Positions 31,601 to 42,000 of a stretch of 64,000 nt of DNA are shown piece after piece (position 1 is the first letter of the stretch; each line of letters begins with the position of its first letter). Position numbers and translations under genes: made by a program. The stretch lies in the NCBI RefSeq assembly GCF_032405125.1, contig NC_091071.1, positions 169,468,001-169,532,000 of the forward strand. The letters run 5' to 3'. This stretch comes from Capricornis sumatraensis. Its lineage: Eukaryota; Chordata; Mammalia; Artiodactyla; Bovidae. The notes under the pieces are model-generated. The model had not been told where the DNA came from and did no database searches. It was given only the letters and a program-made list of their open reading frames with translations.

Positions 31601-34600
31601 CATAATTGTCTTCAGATCTATTATTAAGCCAAGGTGTTTTTAATTTTTGCCCACCCAGTCATTTCCCATGATATAACTTGATAGTTTTTTTCGGTTCCTG
31701 AGTTCTACTCTGCACTTATCTTCAGCGTTTGCCTCTTTTTCTAAAATTTCTAGTTTTCTAGTGTAGCACATTAGCAGTTTTCCCCAGTTAAATAAGCATT
31801 TATTCAAATTCATAGTCAAACCTTTAGACTATTTATGTAACAATACAAATAACTCAGATTTTTTATTTAGTCGTTAATAAGCCCTAATTGTTAAGAGTCT
31901 GTGCTGGAGCTGTATGACTTGAGTTTCAGTCTTGGCTGTACCTCTTACAAGCACTGTGAGCTCTGGCAAGTTACTTTCAACTTTTCTGTGCCCTGTTACC
32001 TCATTTGTAAAATTCATGTAACACTAGTGACTACCTTGGGATTGTTAATAAGGATTTGAATGAGGTTACACGCATGAGCAGTTAGACTAGGTCTTGTTTA
32101 TGTGCTATTGTTCATGTGTATTGGTACGCTAAGTTCTTTATTTGCATTATCTCATTTCATCTTTATAACAATCCAGTGATCTAAAGGTATATAGTATTGC
32201 CCCACTTACAGAGGAGGAAACTGAGGCGGGGTAAGTGAACTGCTCAGGGTCTTACAGCGAGTTGGTGATTGCAGTTGGAATTGGAACCCAGGATTCCGGC
32301 TCCGGTGGTGCTGGGCTTAGCATTAGAGGCCCACTTGCTTTTATCCCAACGCAATCCCTGTGTTCAAGCTGTTTCTGTCTGTCAGTGACAGGTCAGTGGT
32401 TCTTAACCCTGGCTGTCTGAAAGGGTCACCTGTGAAGGGTTCTGTTTTTAATTTTTTAGTCATAAGAAGTTTTAATTATATTTTAAAAAGAAAGAATAAA
32501 ACAATGAGAGCCCATATATTCACCATCTGTATGCAATAGTTTCCTTCAGTAGCTGTGTATTTTTGGCTGAATTGTAAATTACAGACACCGTGATACTTAA
32601 CACCCAAATACTGAAGCAGTTATCCCACCAAAGTAAAGAGGACATTTTCTTTTTTCTTTTTTAATTGGGAGTATAATCACTTTACAGTGTTGTGTTTCTG
32701 CTGTACAACAATGTGAATCAGTCATAAGTATACATATATCCCCTCCCCAAAAGGACATTTTCTTGCATAACTGCCTGTCACACCTAACAAATCAACACCA
32801 GTTCCTTTGTATAATATCATCTGATACCCAGTCTCTTGCTCTGCTATGCTCAGCCATGCCTGACTCTTTGCCACCCCGTAGACTGTAGCCTGCCATGCTG
32901 CCCTGCCCATGGAATTTTCCAGGCAAGAATACTGGAGTGGGTTGCCGTTTCCTACTCCAGGGGATCTTCCCGACCCAGGGAAGGAACCCACATCTTTTGC
33001 ATCTGCTGCATTGGCAGGCAGATTCTTTATCACTGAGCCACCTGGGAAGTCTGTGATACACAGTCTATAGAGATTTAAAAGAGATTTAAAAAGTACAGAT
33101 GCCAGTGACTCATTCAGAAGGTCTCAGGCTGGAAAGTAGACCCCTGTATTCCTAAAAATGTTCACAAGGTTCAAGCACAGCCGGAACTGAGAGCTACTGC
33201 TTCATATTAGAAATTCTTTCAGGAAAGAGATGATATCTCAGACCTGTTTAATCCTTTGTAGTGCTCCATGTAAGAAACATAAAAGGAACTTGGTACTTTT
33301 CATTTTTCCCTTCCCTCACCCAAATTATCAGAGCATCTTCATGATGCCAGGCTGATATTTGTTCTCAGCTAGCTGTTTTCCACCTGTGTGCATTTACCTG
33401 TGGATAATTGAATGTTATTAAGGACTAGTATAATACCTCTGGGCATTTTATGACATTTATTAATTTAAAAAAAAAAGCTTCTGGCTAACAGTTTTTGCCC
33501 TAGTATCTTAGAGCTTTTGGTTGTAGAGAGGTGCAGTGCAGGTGAAGAGTTATTAAAAGTTTCTTTTACTGAAAAACTAACTTTTCTCTGATTATAGTTA
33601 TCCATACTGGTGCATCCTGACAAAAATCAAGATGATGCTGACAGAGCACAAAAGGCTTTTGAAGGTATTTGTAAATTTACCTGCTTGTGAGTAACACTGT
33701 GTCAATGCTAAGGACTAAGTGTTCCTAGTCCTGGATCAAGAAAAGAATGTTGTAGTTTTGTCTTCTGGTCGTGAAGAAGCTGTGGTTTTCAGAATAGTTG
33801 TCATTCAAAGCAGAATGTTACTGTTTAGAAATAGGCCTTAACTTTGCTTAGTTAAAACTTTTGTGTGCCAACAAAGACTATTACTGCGTAGGCTCATTCT
33901 TTTTTTCCTTTGAACATAAAAAATAATTGGAAGAATTTGATCACTGAATTAAATCTAGATATGGTGTAATTAGCCTTGAGTATATATTTAATTTTCTTCC
34001 AAGGCTCTCAAAGAAAGTCATTGCCATAGTTGTATGTTTTTAAATTAGTGTAACAACAGTAAATAATTTAACAAAGTAGGGAATGCTTGTAGATGGCACA
34101 AGTCCATTTGCACTGCCTGAGTAGAGTTCAGACTTTGAGAGGGTGTTTGCAGAAACAGTTAATTTCAATGTTTTGCATTAGCTGTGGACAAAGCTTACAA
34201 GTTGCTACTGGATCAGGAACAAAAGAAGAGGGCCCTGGATGTAATTCAGGCAGGAAAAGAATACGTGGAACACACCGTAAGTATTTATAGTGCTGCTGTG
34301 TTTACAGGAAGTATTGGTGCGCCTCGGGCACCCTGCAGGAGGGTAAATGTTACTGTTGACATAGCAACGCCTGCCTGGCCCGACTGCCCCTGTGGCCTCC
34401 GCTCCTTTGCGGTGGTTGTGGTCATGCACAGTGTGTGCCTGAAGCTGGCCTTCACTCCTGGCACTGAGGGTGCATGGCCAAGACGCTGCACCTAGCTCTT
34501 TCTCTAGCACTCCCATGTGTGGAAAGCTCTTTTTGTCTTCTCCGCCCTGTGCCCTGTTCTGAGAGTGGAACATTAGAGCAGCCGTGCTGCTGCTTGGCCC

Positions 34601-37600
34601 TGGACTGTTATCCTTGTCTCTGTGAAAGAGCTGAAACAGGGGCTTGAGAAAGTCTGGCAAGGGCATGTGAGTACATTTTTATAAAAAAACAGGAGGAGGT
34701 ACATGTCTGTGTTACAGCAGGGTTGGGAAGGACTCACCTGAAATGAATTCACTTATAGCTGGCTTTATTTTTTTGCCTAAATGCCTAAATCTCCTGAGTG
34801 GTGGGAAGTGTTAAGAAACTATCTTAACTATTTTCTAACTAGCTATCTTAAGAAAGGTCTTTGTTTTAATTTTTCACCTGGGGCAAAACTCTTGCGGCTG
34901 TTTTAGAAGGGCAGTTACTATTGGGAATGAATATAGATGTGACCCTTTATTGGAAGAGCTTTGGTATCTGTAACAACTGTATAACCAGTCATAGGGATGA
35001 GGCCAGTTTAGATGAAGGAAATGAGTAAAAAGAAGAGACAGACTGCCATAACTGTGTCTTGTTGGTCAGACGCTGGAATTCGAGGGCCAAATTCTGGTAG
35101 ATACCCAGGAAAGGACCTGACCATTTGTCCACGAATTATTGTAATTGTTACCCTTCCTCTGTATTTTGCCTGTAAAGAAGCCACCACTCTTAGGCTGTCT
35201 GACCACAGGGTGGCAGTAGGGCCTTTCTGAGCTTGGAAGGCACTTGGCGTTTTGCTGGACTGAATGGTAATTTATTGGAGTAAATGCCATTCTTATGTGA
35301 ATGGATATATTTATTTTCTGGGGGGATCTCAATGGTGGCCAAAATGATGTGAAAATTGTTGGTTTAAGGAGGTTTCCCGGTGACAGTTACCCAGAATGCA
35401 GGTGTAGAAATGCCAGAAAACAGTCATATTTGATGCTGCAAATTCTGTAGCTTCTTTAAAACTTGACAGATCTACTTTCTTTGCTATAAACACATAACCA
35501 CGAGCCCTGAAAGATAAATGCATAATCTGTTCACTGTGTCAAAGACTCTTTGGATCTGGCCTGGGATGTGAGTTGGGAACAGCGCCCCTGTTTGTCCCCT
35601 GGTGTGTTGGATTTTAGATGAGGTTGGAGAAGGGACCCCGGTTCCTCGTTTTCTTCGATTGCATTGCTGGTTTGGAGGGGAGGCAGGGGCTTATCTTTTT
35701 TCAATGCAGACTTTTTGTTACAACTGTAGAAAGGTGCACACATCATATGTGTGCAGCTTAATGGATATTGTCAAAGTATAAGTGCTCATTTTTTGATGGG
35801 AAAAAAATTCTTTTTAGGTGAAAGAGCGAAAAAAGCAATTAAAGAAGGAAGGAAAGCCTACAAATGTGGAGGAGGATGACCCCGAGCTGGTAGGTTCGAA
35901 ATGGGAAAGGCCACGGCGTCTCGTGTGAATGCTTCACGGCTGCTGGGTTAGAGAGGGAGGCGCGAAGACTGATGGCGCATGCTGGAAGCAGTTTACCTTA
36001 CAATGTGGACACGTACATGCATTCTGCCTTTTGAAAAATCCAACTCTTTGGGGGACAGAGGACTATGGCTTTTCCTTTGAGGATGTGTCTGCTTATTGGA
36101 GCTCACACTTGACTTTATAAAACACTCAAAGCATCGTCCATGGTTCCTGCTTTTAATTTCTCCTGAAGAACATCGCAAACTGAGGTACCTATGAAGCAGA
36201 CCCAGAGCAGAATCCTAGGTTGTTGTTTTCAGATACCTCACCTGTACCTTGAATTCAACAGCAGTTATTTTTAGAGTCTTAGGTTTGACTCTTTCTAAAG
36301 CATTCCACTTGGTTTTAAAAGAACCAACAAGGGCTTCCCTGGTGGTTCAGTGGTAAAGAATCCACCTGCCAGTGCAGGAGACATGGGTTCGATCCCTGAT
36401 CTGGGAAAATCCCACAGGCCTTGCAGTAACTAAGCACGTGTGCCACAGCTACTGAGGCTAGAGCTCTAGAGCCCAGAAGCCTCAATTACGGAGCCCACGC
36501 GCGGCGGCTCCTGAAGCCTGTGTGGCCTGGAGCCTGTGCTCTGCAACAGGAGAAGCCACCCCAGTGAGAAGCTGTGCACCGCGGCTTGAGAGTAGTCCCT
36601 GCTCGCCACAGCTAGAGAAAAGCCCATGCAGTCAGGAGGAGCCAGGAAACAAACGTGCCAGCAAGCATTTGTTTTTATGACCACATTCATCCATTTCTGT
36701 GATGTTTTAAGTTGCCTAAGCACAGTGCAGTTGCAGCTGGGATGGTCCGCTTGGGAGCAGCCACAGTGACTCTGAGCGCACAGCTGTCTCCCAGCTGTGG
36801 GCACCCGTCGTGCTTCAGGTAACAATATGCTTCAGGGAAATGGCAAGCATCGGTCGATCCTGTGGGCTCTTCAGTGGGGATTGGTTAAGAGAGAGATTCT
36901 ACTTATATATTTGTGTCTCATTGCCTCACTAGCCTGAAAAATGTCAGGTCATCTTAATCTTGCCTCAAGTTAGGTCAAGTAACTTGACCCACACGCTTAT
37001 CTTAAACGATTCGCAGAGGGGCAGCTGTCCTGCTAGGGCTGCTTCCTATCAGCTCCTTCCATCAGCAGCTGGCCCCCTCTTCTGTGTGGCAACACTGCTT
37101 CTTGAGAACTGTTAGGCCATCTTTTCTGCTGAATTTTAGGTTTACTCCATTTCAGTATTGTAGTTTTTTTCTCCTCAGCCCTACTTTCCCTTCTCTTTAT
37201 GCTTTTTAGTCTTTTCTGAAGACTCATGTATATTCCTTGGTCCTTCTCTGTTGTTAAGAACCTTAACTTTTTTTAGTTATTCCCCTCCCTGCCCCACCCC
37301 CTGCCCCCCGATTATAAAGGAACACATGCTAATGATAGAAAATTCAGAAAAAGCAGAGAAATACAAAAAAATTAAAATCACCAGAAACGGTTCATCCAGG
37401 AACTTTAAAAAATATTGAAATATTCATATGGCTTCCATCGCCTCTTTCATTGTCCTTATTAGGGACTGGACTTTGTCAGCATTGCTTTCCTTGAGCACTG
37501 CCTGGCAGGTAACAGTGTTCAGAAGTGATAGTAATTTGAGGATTCCTTTATTTCCCTTTTTCTCCATATATCACCCGTTGCTCTAGTGTCTTTGAGTTTA

Positions 37601-40600
37601 GGATATAAACCCTATGAAATCTGCATGATGGGTTATTTTTTTATATTTCTTTGTATATTGAAATATACAAAGTGTTTATCTTGTGTTACAAATATAATAT
37701 TGTGTTATCTGTTTCTGTCAATGTGTGAGTCAGAATACAAGTTCAACTGCATACAACTGAGACCCCAAATGATGGTGGTTTGAACGAGCCGGTGCCCTTT
37801 CTCTCCCCAGTGTAGCCGTCTTTGGGGACACGGCTGCTGGACTGTGTGATTTGAGGCCTCGGTGTCCTCCTTTCTGTAGCTCTGCCACCGAGTGTGTCGA
37901 CTTCATTCTCGCAGTCCAGGAGATGTGGTCACCCTCACGCACGGCAGGGTAGAAGGAGAGGGCAGGAAGGAAGACGTGTGCTCCCTCCAAGAACATTCCA
38001 GAAAGTAGCTGCATCACTTCTCCTTACAACTCATTCGCTGAAACTTCAGTTACATGGCCACAACTAGCTACAGAGAAGCCTGGGAGATGCAGGCATTTAT
38101 GCTGGGTGGCCATGTGCCTTGAGATAAGGGATTGTGCAAGAAGGGGGAAGAGATAATGGGGTGAAGATGGGGATAGCTAGTAGCTCTGCCTCAATCGAGA
38201 GACTTCCGGGACCAGTCTGCTTGATGGCACCCTCAAGTGGTACAACTAGGCCTCAAGTGGCCTCACTCAGACTAATTATGAAATATGTGTAGAAAGAAAA
38301 ATTGGAGATTATTTTTGCAAGTTGGAAAGGGCCCTCTGAAATTTCCATGGTTCTGATAAGCAGGTTGAGTTGCTTTTGTTTTCCCCACTGATGCTTTTTT
38401 ACCGGAGCAAAGCTCCTCTGTATCATCCTCATGTGGAAGAGTTCATAGATATATGTGTTATTTATCTCCCAGGAGAGAGCCAGCATCAGTTTTTCCTTGT
38501 TGGTCTAATTTGCCTTTGTTCTAGGCTCTATCAAAAAATATTTAATTCAAATTGCTGATAAAATATTTACTTTTCTTTTGTTCTTTTTTTTGTAGTTCAA
38601 ACAAGCAGTATACAAACAGACAATGAAACTCTTTGCTGAGCTGGAAATTAAAAGGAAAGAGAGAGAAGCCAAAGAGATGCATGAAAGGTATATATTGGTA
38701 TATTCGTTTAAGCCATGTCTAAATACCTAGATTAACCAAGATGGTTTTTGGGGATTTTTCTGATGAAGTAATTACTCTGCAGTACATCATTTAAGTACTT
38801 GAAATAGGAAAACTTTGGAATCACTAGGGTAAGGAATTCTGTCAGACTTCTGGGAAATATTGAATAGGTTTGTCCTTAGGGCGTTTATAATCAAGAGTGC
38901 GCGTTGTTTTCTTCCTGATTTCCTGGAGTGAAGTAGGCAGTTACTGAGGCCAGAGCCTTTTGTGTGAATAGTGGCTGCAATTTTGGTGAGTATTTAGTAC
39001 TGTACAACGTGATCTCTTACAGTGTACTTATTGCCCTAAAATGTGATTTGTCTTCCTCATCAGAAATCTCGAGGCTGGGGCTTCCCTGATGGTTCAGTGG
39101 TTAGAACTCCATGCTTTTCACTGCTGAGGATTCGGTTCGATCCCTGTTCAGGGAACTAAGATCCCAGAAGCCAAGCAATGTGACCAAAAAAGTTAAAAAA
39201 AAATAAAAATCTTGAGGTTAATTTAGTTTACATATTTTGTATTGTTGATTGGTGTTCAGCAATAACTAGGTTTTGTTAGTTGGGATTGTGTGAAGTGGCT
39301 TGTTTGGGGATAGGGTTTTGTGCAGAAATCCTCTTGAATGAGAACTTTTGCTGCTGTGATGGCCACTCATGGAAGTAAGGTGGCCTGGGTTCTCAGGATG
39401 GCTTTGTCAGGGTCTGAGCCCAGAACCTCCGGTTAGTGTTGGCTGGGCTTTGATGACCAGATCTGTCTCTGTAACGGCAATGTCTGTATTTTGCCCCGCG
39501 GCCCTGCCACGGTCTCATGTGCGTGTTTTAGAGTGAGACATTCGTGAAGTGCTCTGAGCCCTTTCCAGGAGAACCCTAGGGAGTTGTCTGACTTTGTATG
39601 CTGGCTTCTGTGGGGAAGATGCCTCACTTGTATGGTTAACACAGTCTCCAAGTGCCATCTAAATCCTGTGGTTTGGTTTTCCTCCTAGGAAGCGACAGCG
39701 GGAGGAAGAGATTGAAGCTCAAGAAAAAGCCAAACGAGAAAGGGAGTGGCAGAAAAATTTTGAGGTAAATTTCCAAGGTGACGGGGGACTCTTATTCCAG
39801 AGGGAGAAAGCTTCCCAGCTGAGAAACTTGATTGCCGGGCAGTCCTGGGACTGCCTGGGGCAGACTGTCAGGGAGGTGGTGCGCGTGGGGAAGAGTAGGG
39901 GCTTTGGGGACCGAGTCCTGGCTTAGCCGCCTCTCTGCTCTGGAGCTTGTTGGCAGGGGTGTGACAGGCACAGCTGCCAAGTGGGCTCAAGACAGTGGTT
40001 CACACATTTAATTTAGGGATAAATGTGGAGCAGTGCCCCACTTAGAGGTCTGTGAGTAGAACCTGAGGTTCTTGTAACCCCTAGTGTCCTGCCTGCAGAG
40101 AGACTTTGGGCTTGATTCCTCTTTGACATCCTGGTTCATCCTTCAGAGGCTCAGCCCGGTTTCCTGAGTTGAGCCACATTTGGTCTTATCTTCTGTTACC
40201 ATTTAGGATTCAGGGTAGGGATTGGCTAACCAGAGATGCTGGCTTTGTTTCTGTCCCACCGCATGTGTGCAGAGAGCGAAAATGAGAAGGCCCCTCTTTA
40301 AGGGGGAAGGATTCCTGTGGTCCTCCCAGCACAGCCGGCCAGGCATTATGCTGGTTTCACATCTCCGTCCAAATTTTAGGGGGCAGAAGGAGGGTGTGGG
40401 AGAAAGAGTGACTGTACTGTTGGCCAGACAGGTGGCTTTGAGAAAAGGATACAGCCTGTGAGCTCTGGTGTCTTTGTTTGTGTAGTGGCATGACACACCA
40501 CGGCTTTTGGTGAGGGTTAGAAATGTTGTTGCTCAGTCGCTCAGTCGTGTCTGACTCTGCAACCCCATGGACTGCAGCGCACCAGGCCTCCCCGTCCTTC

Positions 40601-41308
40601 ACTATCTCCCAGAGCTTGCTCAGGTTCATGTCCATTGAGTCGGTGATGCCATCTAACCATCTCATCCTCTGTCATCCCCATCTTTTCCTGCCCTCAACCT
40701 TTCCTAGCATCAGGGTATTTTCTAGTGAGTCAGCTCTTTGCCGCAGGTGGTCAAAGTATTGGAGCTTCAGCTTTCTCCACAAGAGTGCTTCTCTTCAGCA
40801 CAATTCGAAAGCATCCATTCTTCAGTGCTCAGCCTTTTTTTTAATGGTCCAACTCTCACATCCATACGTGAGGATTAGAAATAGCATGCACTGTTATTAG
40901 AAATAGCACCAAATATTTAGGCCAGAGGTCCCCAGCAAAGGATAGCCTCACTGTCGTGAGTTTTACTCATCTCATCCTCCTTTTCAGCTTGTGGTTTCTC
41001 CTGCCTTCTTGGGGGTGGTATGACTCTTTCTTGGGCCCATGGAAGTGGGGGGAAACCTCTGCTTTGTTATACTGTGATTATTCCAGAGGACCAGGCCAGG
41101 TCGGCATACAAGGGGGACGGCAGAGCAGGTGTAGCCCTTCCTTTCTCCAGCTGGTTTCCTCACCTCTGACCCCTTTTGTGTTTAGGAAAGTCGAGATGGT
41201 CGCGTGGACAGCTGGCGAAACTTCCAAGCCAATACGAAAGGAAAGAAAGAGAAGAAAAACCGGACCTTCCTGAGACCACCAAAAGTAAAAATGGAGCAGC
41301 GTGAGTGA
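19595..41308 (+). CDS. DNAJC8: DNAJC8, J-domain splicing-associated co-chaperone (complete, 9 exons)
   Basis: Nine exons (19,595-19,672; 23,007-23,108; 30,422-30,478; 33,598-33,664; 34,182-34,276; 35,818-35,889; 38,596-38,687; 39,689-39,764; 41,186-41,308) join without error into 253 codons, the length of human DNAJC8 (SPF31). All introns are GT-AG. The protein is a nuclear Hsp70 co-chaperone found with spliceosomes. The Gly-rich N-terminus precedes a J domain at about residues 57-124, whose HPD tripeptide (residues 85-87, in LSILVHPDKN) is intact and should stimulate Hsp70 ATPase. After residue 130 the chain is highly charged, Lys/Glu/Arg-rich and predicted helical, with nuclear-localisation-like KKEKK near the C-terminus, ending MEQRE. 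The ATG has a GAAATGG context. It is divergent from ATP5IF1 and driven by its own CpG island. Confidence 0.98.
20675..21145 (+). repeat. Bov-tA SINE split by BOV-A2
   Basis: The Bov-tA head ('gggtttccctagtggctcagac') breaks at 20,699 and the body resumes at 20,966, running to 'gactgagcgacttcac'. A BOV-A2 fills the gap. Confidence 0.87.
20700..20965 (+). repeat. BOV-A2 SINE nested in Bov-tA
   Basis: A complete dimer flanked by AGTGGCTCAGAC at 20,688-20,699 and 20,966-20,977. This 12-base target-site duplication lies within the older SINE's tRNA-like head. Confidence 0.9.
21262..21476 (+). repeat. Bov-tA SINE
   Basis: From 'agtgttttctggtggctcag' to 'gacacgactgagcgactaac'; full length. Confidence 0.85.
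23007..23108 (+). CDS. DNAJC8: DNAJC8 exon 2
   Basis: 34 codons after a TTTTAG acceptor, starting VKQIEKRD and ending NLNPFE; donor GTGAGC. Leads into the J domain (NPFEVL). Confidence 0.97.
24405..24665 (-). repeat. CHR-type SINE (antisense)
   Basis: The + strand reads 'ggctgcctcgggtcttcgttg' through 'gcaaattcttaaccaaggccctccc', the reverse of the CHR SINE body and head. Confidence 0.7.
24850..25500. repeat. GC-rich degenerate minisatellite-like array
   Basis: A pyrimidine-rich block in AT-richer intronic DNA. Units of roughly 53-60 bases share a core like GATGCYCTCTTCACCCA followed by CTTGGGTTCCAG. Clear copies lie near 24,907, 25,010, 25,070, 25,327 and 25,378, and GCTACC occurs at 24,995, 25,313 and 25,366. 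Overlapping open frames on both strands look like by-products of the composition, with no known domain. Confidence 0.5.
26070..26340 (-). mobile_element. L1 3' end (antisense)
   Basis: 'attgaagtgtaggtgacatg', 'ttctttttcagattcttttcc' and 'gttccctgtgctgtatag' are the familiar antisense L1 3' UTR. It includes a (GT)n run near 26,152-26,168. Confidence 0.8.
27640..27848 (-). repeat. Bov-tA SINE (antisense)
   Basis: The + strand runs from 'gtttagttggtaaatcacg' to 'accactgagtgactgggaaacc'; the antisense reading is a full Bov-tA. Confidence 0.85.
28840..28955 (+). mobile_element. MER5A-like fragment
   Basis: 'gatcacctggggatcttgttgaaat' and 'gattctgattcagtctcac' match the MER5A core. Confidence 0.65.
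29460..29815 (+). mobile_element. L1-related fragment around ORF1/ORF2 junction
   Basis: 'ctaaaggaacttctctaagc' and 'ccttaaatgtaaatagattaaatgcaccaacc' match the start of L1-type ORF2 (LNVNRLNAPTKRQ) with upstream sequence. It is degenerate and short. Confidence 0.6.
30422..30478 (+). CDS. DNAJC8: DNAJC8 exon 3
   Basis: 19 codons (VLQIDPEVTDEEIKKRFRQ) between TTCCAG and GTATGG. J-domain helices I and II. Confidence 0.97.
31060..31268 (+). repeat. Bov-tA SINE
   Basis: 'ggggcttctctgttgggtcag' through 'cacaactgagcaactaacg'; full length. Confidence 0.87.
31430..31557 (-). repeat. CHR-type SINE (antisense)
   Basis: The + strand ends 'accattggaccaccagggagttccc', the reversed SINE head. Confidence 0.72.
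32100..32310 (+). repeat. MIR SINE
   Basis: 'gcattatctcatttcatc', 'acagaggaggaaactgaggc' and 'ggaattggaacccagg' form the typical MIR core in order. Confidence 0.75.
32838..33055 (-). repeat. Bov-tA SINE (antisense)
   Basis: The antisense reading starts 'gacttcccaggtggctcag' near 33,051 and ends near 32,840. Confidence 0.86.
33598..33664 (+). CDS. DNAJC8: DNAJC8 exon 4 (HPD motif)
   Basis: Acceptor TTATAG, donor GTATTT, ending in phase 1. Carries LVHPDKN with the catalytic HPD loop, then helix III. Confidence 0.97.
33665..34181 (+). other. DNAJC8: DNAJC8 intron 4
   Basis: A 517-base intron with no repeat recognised. Confidence 0.8.
34182..34276 (+). CDS. DNAJC8: DNAJC8 exon 5
   Basis: Acceptor GCATTAG, donor GTAAGT. 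Completes the split Ala codon, then VDKAYKLLLD through EYVEHT; the end of the J domain. Confidence 0.97.
34277..35817 (+). other. DNAJC8: DNAJC8 intron 5
   Basis: 1.5 kb without an obvious transposon. The first 250 bases are GC-richer than the rest. Confidence 0.75.
35818..35889 (+). CDS. DNAJC8: DNAJC8 exon 6
   Basis: 24 codons, VKERKKQLKKEGKP to EEDDPEL, between TTTTAG and GTAGGT. Basic stretch followed by acidic stretch. Confidence 0.97.
35890..38595 (+). other. DNAJC8: DNAJC8 intron 6
   Basis: 2.7 kb; one clear CHR-type SINE (36,330-36,650). The remainder is unique-looking, with a purine-rich old-repeat stretch near 37,315-37,400. Confidence 0.7.
36330..36650 (+). repeat. CHR-type SINE, long form
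   Basis: 'gggcttccctggtggttcagtgg', the tRNA-like body, then the long 'gaagccaccccagtgagaag' tail region; about 320 bases. Confidence 0.82.
38596..38687 (+). CDS. DNAJC8: DNAJC8 exon 7
   Basis: 30 codons plus two bases, FKQAVYKQTMKLFAELE onward; acceptor TTTGTAG, donor GTATAT. Start of the charged helix. Confidence 0.97.
38688..39688 (+). other. DNAJC8: DNAJC8 intron 7
   Basis: 1.0 kb with a CHR-type SINE at about 39,075-39,210 ('gggcttccctgatggttcagtgg'). Confidence 0.7.
39689..39764 (+). CDS. DNAJC8: DNAJC8 exon 8
   Basis: One base completing Arg, then 25 codons KRQREEEIEAQEKAKRERE to KNFE; acceptor CTCCTAG, donor GTAAAT. Charged coiled-coil-like helix. Confidence 0.97.
39765..41185 (+). 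other. DNAJC8: DNAJC8 intron 8
   Basis: 1.4 kb; contains an antisense BovB 3' fragment and otherwise unique DNA. Confidence 0.75.
40526..40880 (-). mobile_element. BovB LINE 3' fragment (antisense)
   Basis: Antisense BovB end ('gctcagtcgtgtctgactctg', 'tcatgtccattgagtcggtg') with an internal deletion near 40,785. RTTAGAAAT-like sequence on both sides (about 40,517 and 40,875) suggests a short target-site duplication. Confidence 0.8.
41186..41308 (+). CDS. DNAJC8: DNAJC8 exon 9 (coding part)
   Basis: 40 codons plus TGA, ESRDGRVDSWRNFQ to KVKMEQRE; acceptor TGTTTAG. Contains the Lys-rich KGKKEKKN segment. Confidence 0.97.
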   Translation, partial: ESRDGRVDSWRNFQANTKGKKEKKNRTFLRPPKVKMEQRE

Positions 41309-42000
41309 CCGCCAAGGGTCACGGCCACAGAACCTTCCCCAACTGTCTCCCTCCTGCTTTGAAGGACTCATTCTTTCCTCCCATTTCCACCCCAACATAG
41401 AGTAGTATTTGCTTTTTAGTCCATTTTGTTTTCAATACAATTTAATACCGATCAGAGTAATTCTTTTGTACATTGAAATGGGGGGCTCGGTTTAAAAAGA
41501 AACCTCCCCCCACTCTTACCCCCCAGACCAACTGGGACCGGAAGGTGCTGCCTTCTCTTCCCACAGCCTGTAACTTAATGTTTTGTACTTTACTGAAGTG
41601 TGATGGTTAGAAGCATCGTGTGTAGTTTGTGGAAATCATCCAATTAAACACAATGCTGACACTGGTGTTGCCGTGACTTCAGAGACAAGCCTGGGCCACC
41701 TTAGGAAGCCCCCTTGCTTCAGTTCCTTGCTTCTGGGCGTGGCGTCCTTCGAAGCCCCAGATCAGATGGGAAGGCTGCCGACACCCAGAGCGGTCACTGA
41801 ACGCCCCGACGTCCCTGGAGTTCGGCATGTGCTTTCCCATCTGACTGGCCAACCCGCGTGGCATGAGGCTCCAAGCCACCCGACCTGTTCACTTTCCAAA
41901 GAGCTAGCCGTGCTCCATCCCGTACCGTGGTGTCCTCGCCTGTCTGCATTTGTTAGTGGTAATATTCTGTATGTGTAATAAATTTTTATACCCTAACCAC
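41309..42000 (+). terminator. DNAJC8: DNAJC8 3' UTR and polyadenylation region
   Basis: About 690 bases of unique sequence after the stop. AATAAA at 41,977-41,982 is the likely main signal, with cleavage near 42,000. ATTAAA at 41,643-41,648 could serve a shorter transcript. No transposon interrupts the UTR. Confidence 0.8.

Larger units (their letters stand above)
30479..33597 (+). other. DNAJC8: DNAJC8 intron 3
   Basis: Contains a Bov-tA (31,060-31,268), an antisense CHR-type SINE (31,430-31,557), MIR-like repeats (31,890-32,085 and 32,100-32,310), an antisense L1 end (32,640-32,750), a Bov-tA (32,838-33,055), and MER5A-like pieces near 32,393-32,445 and 33,106-33,190 that may be one element split by the later insertions. 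Confidence 0.65.

Noticed and set aside
34184..34495. 103-codon frame starting in DNAJC8 exon 5
   Set aside because: It is exon 5 in its real frame reading through the GTAAGT donor into intron 5; exon 6 continues the known protein, so this is not a separate gene.
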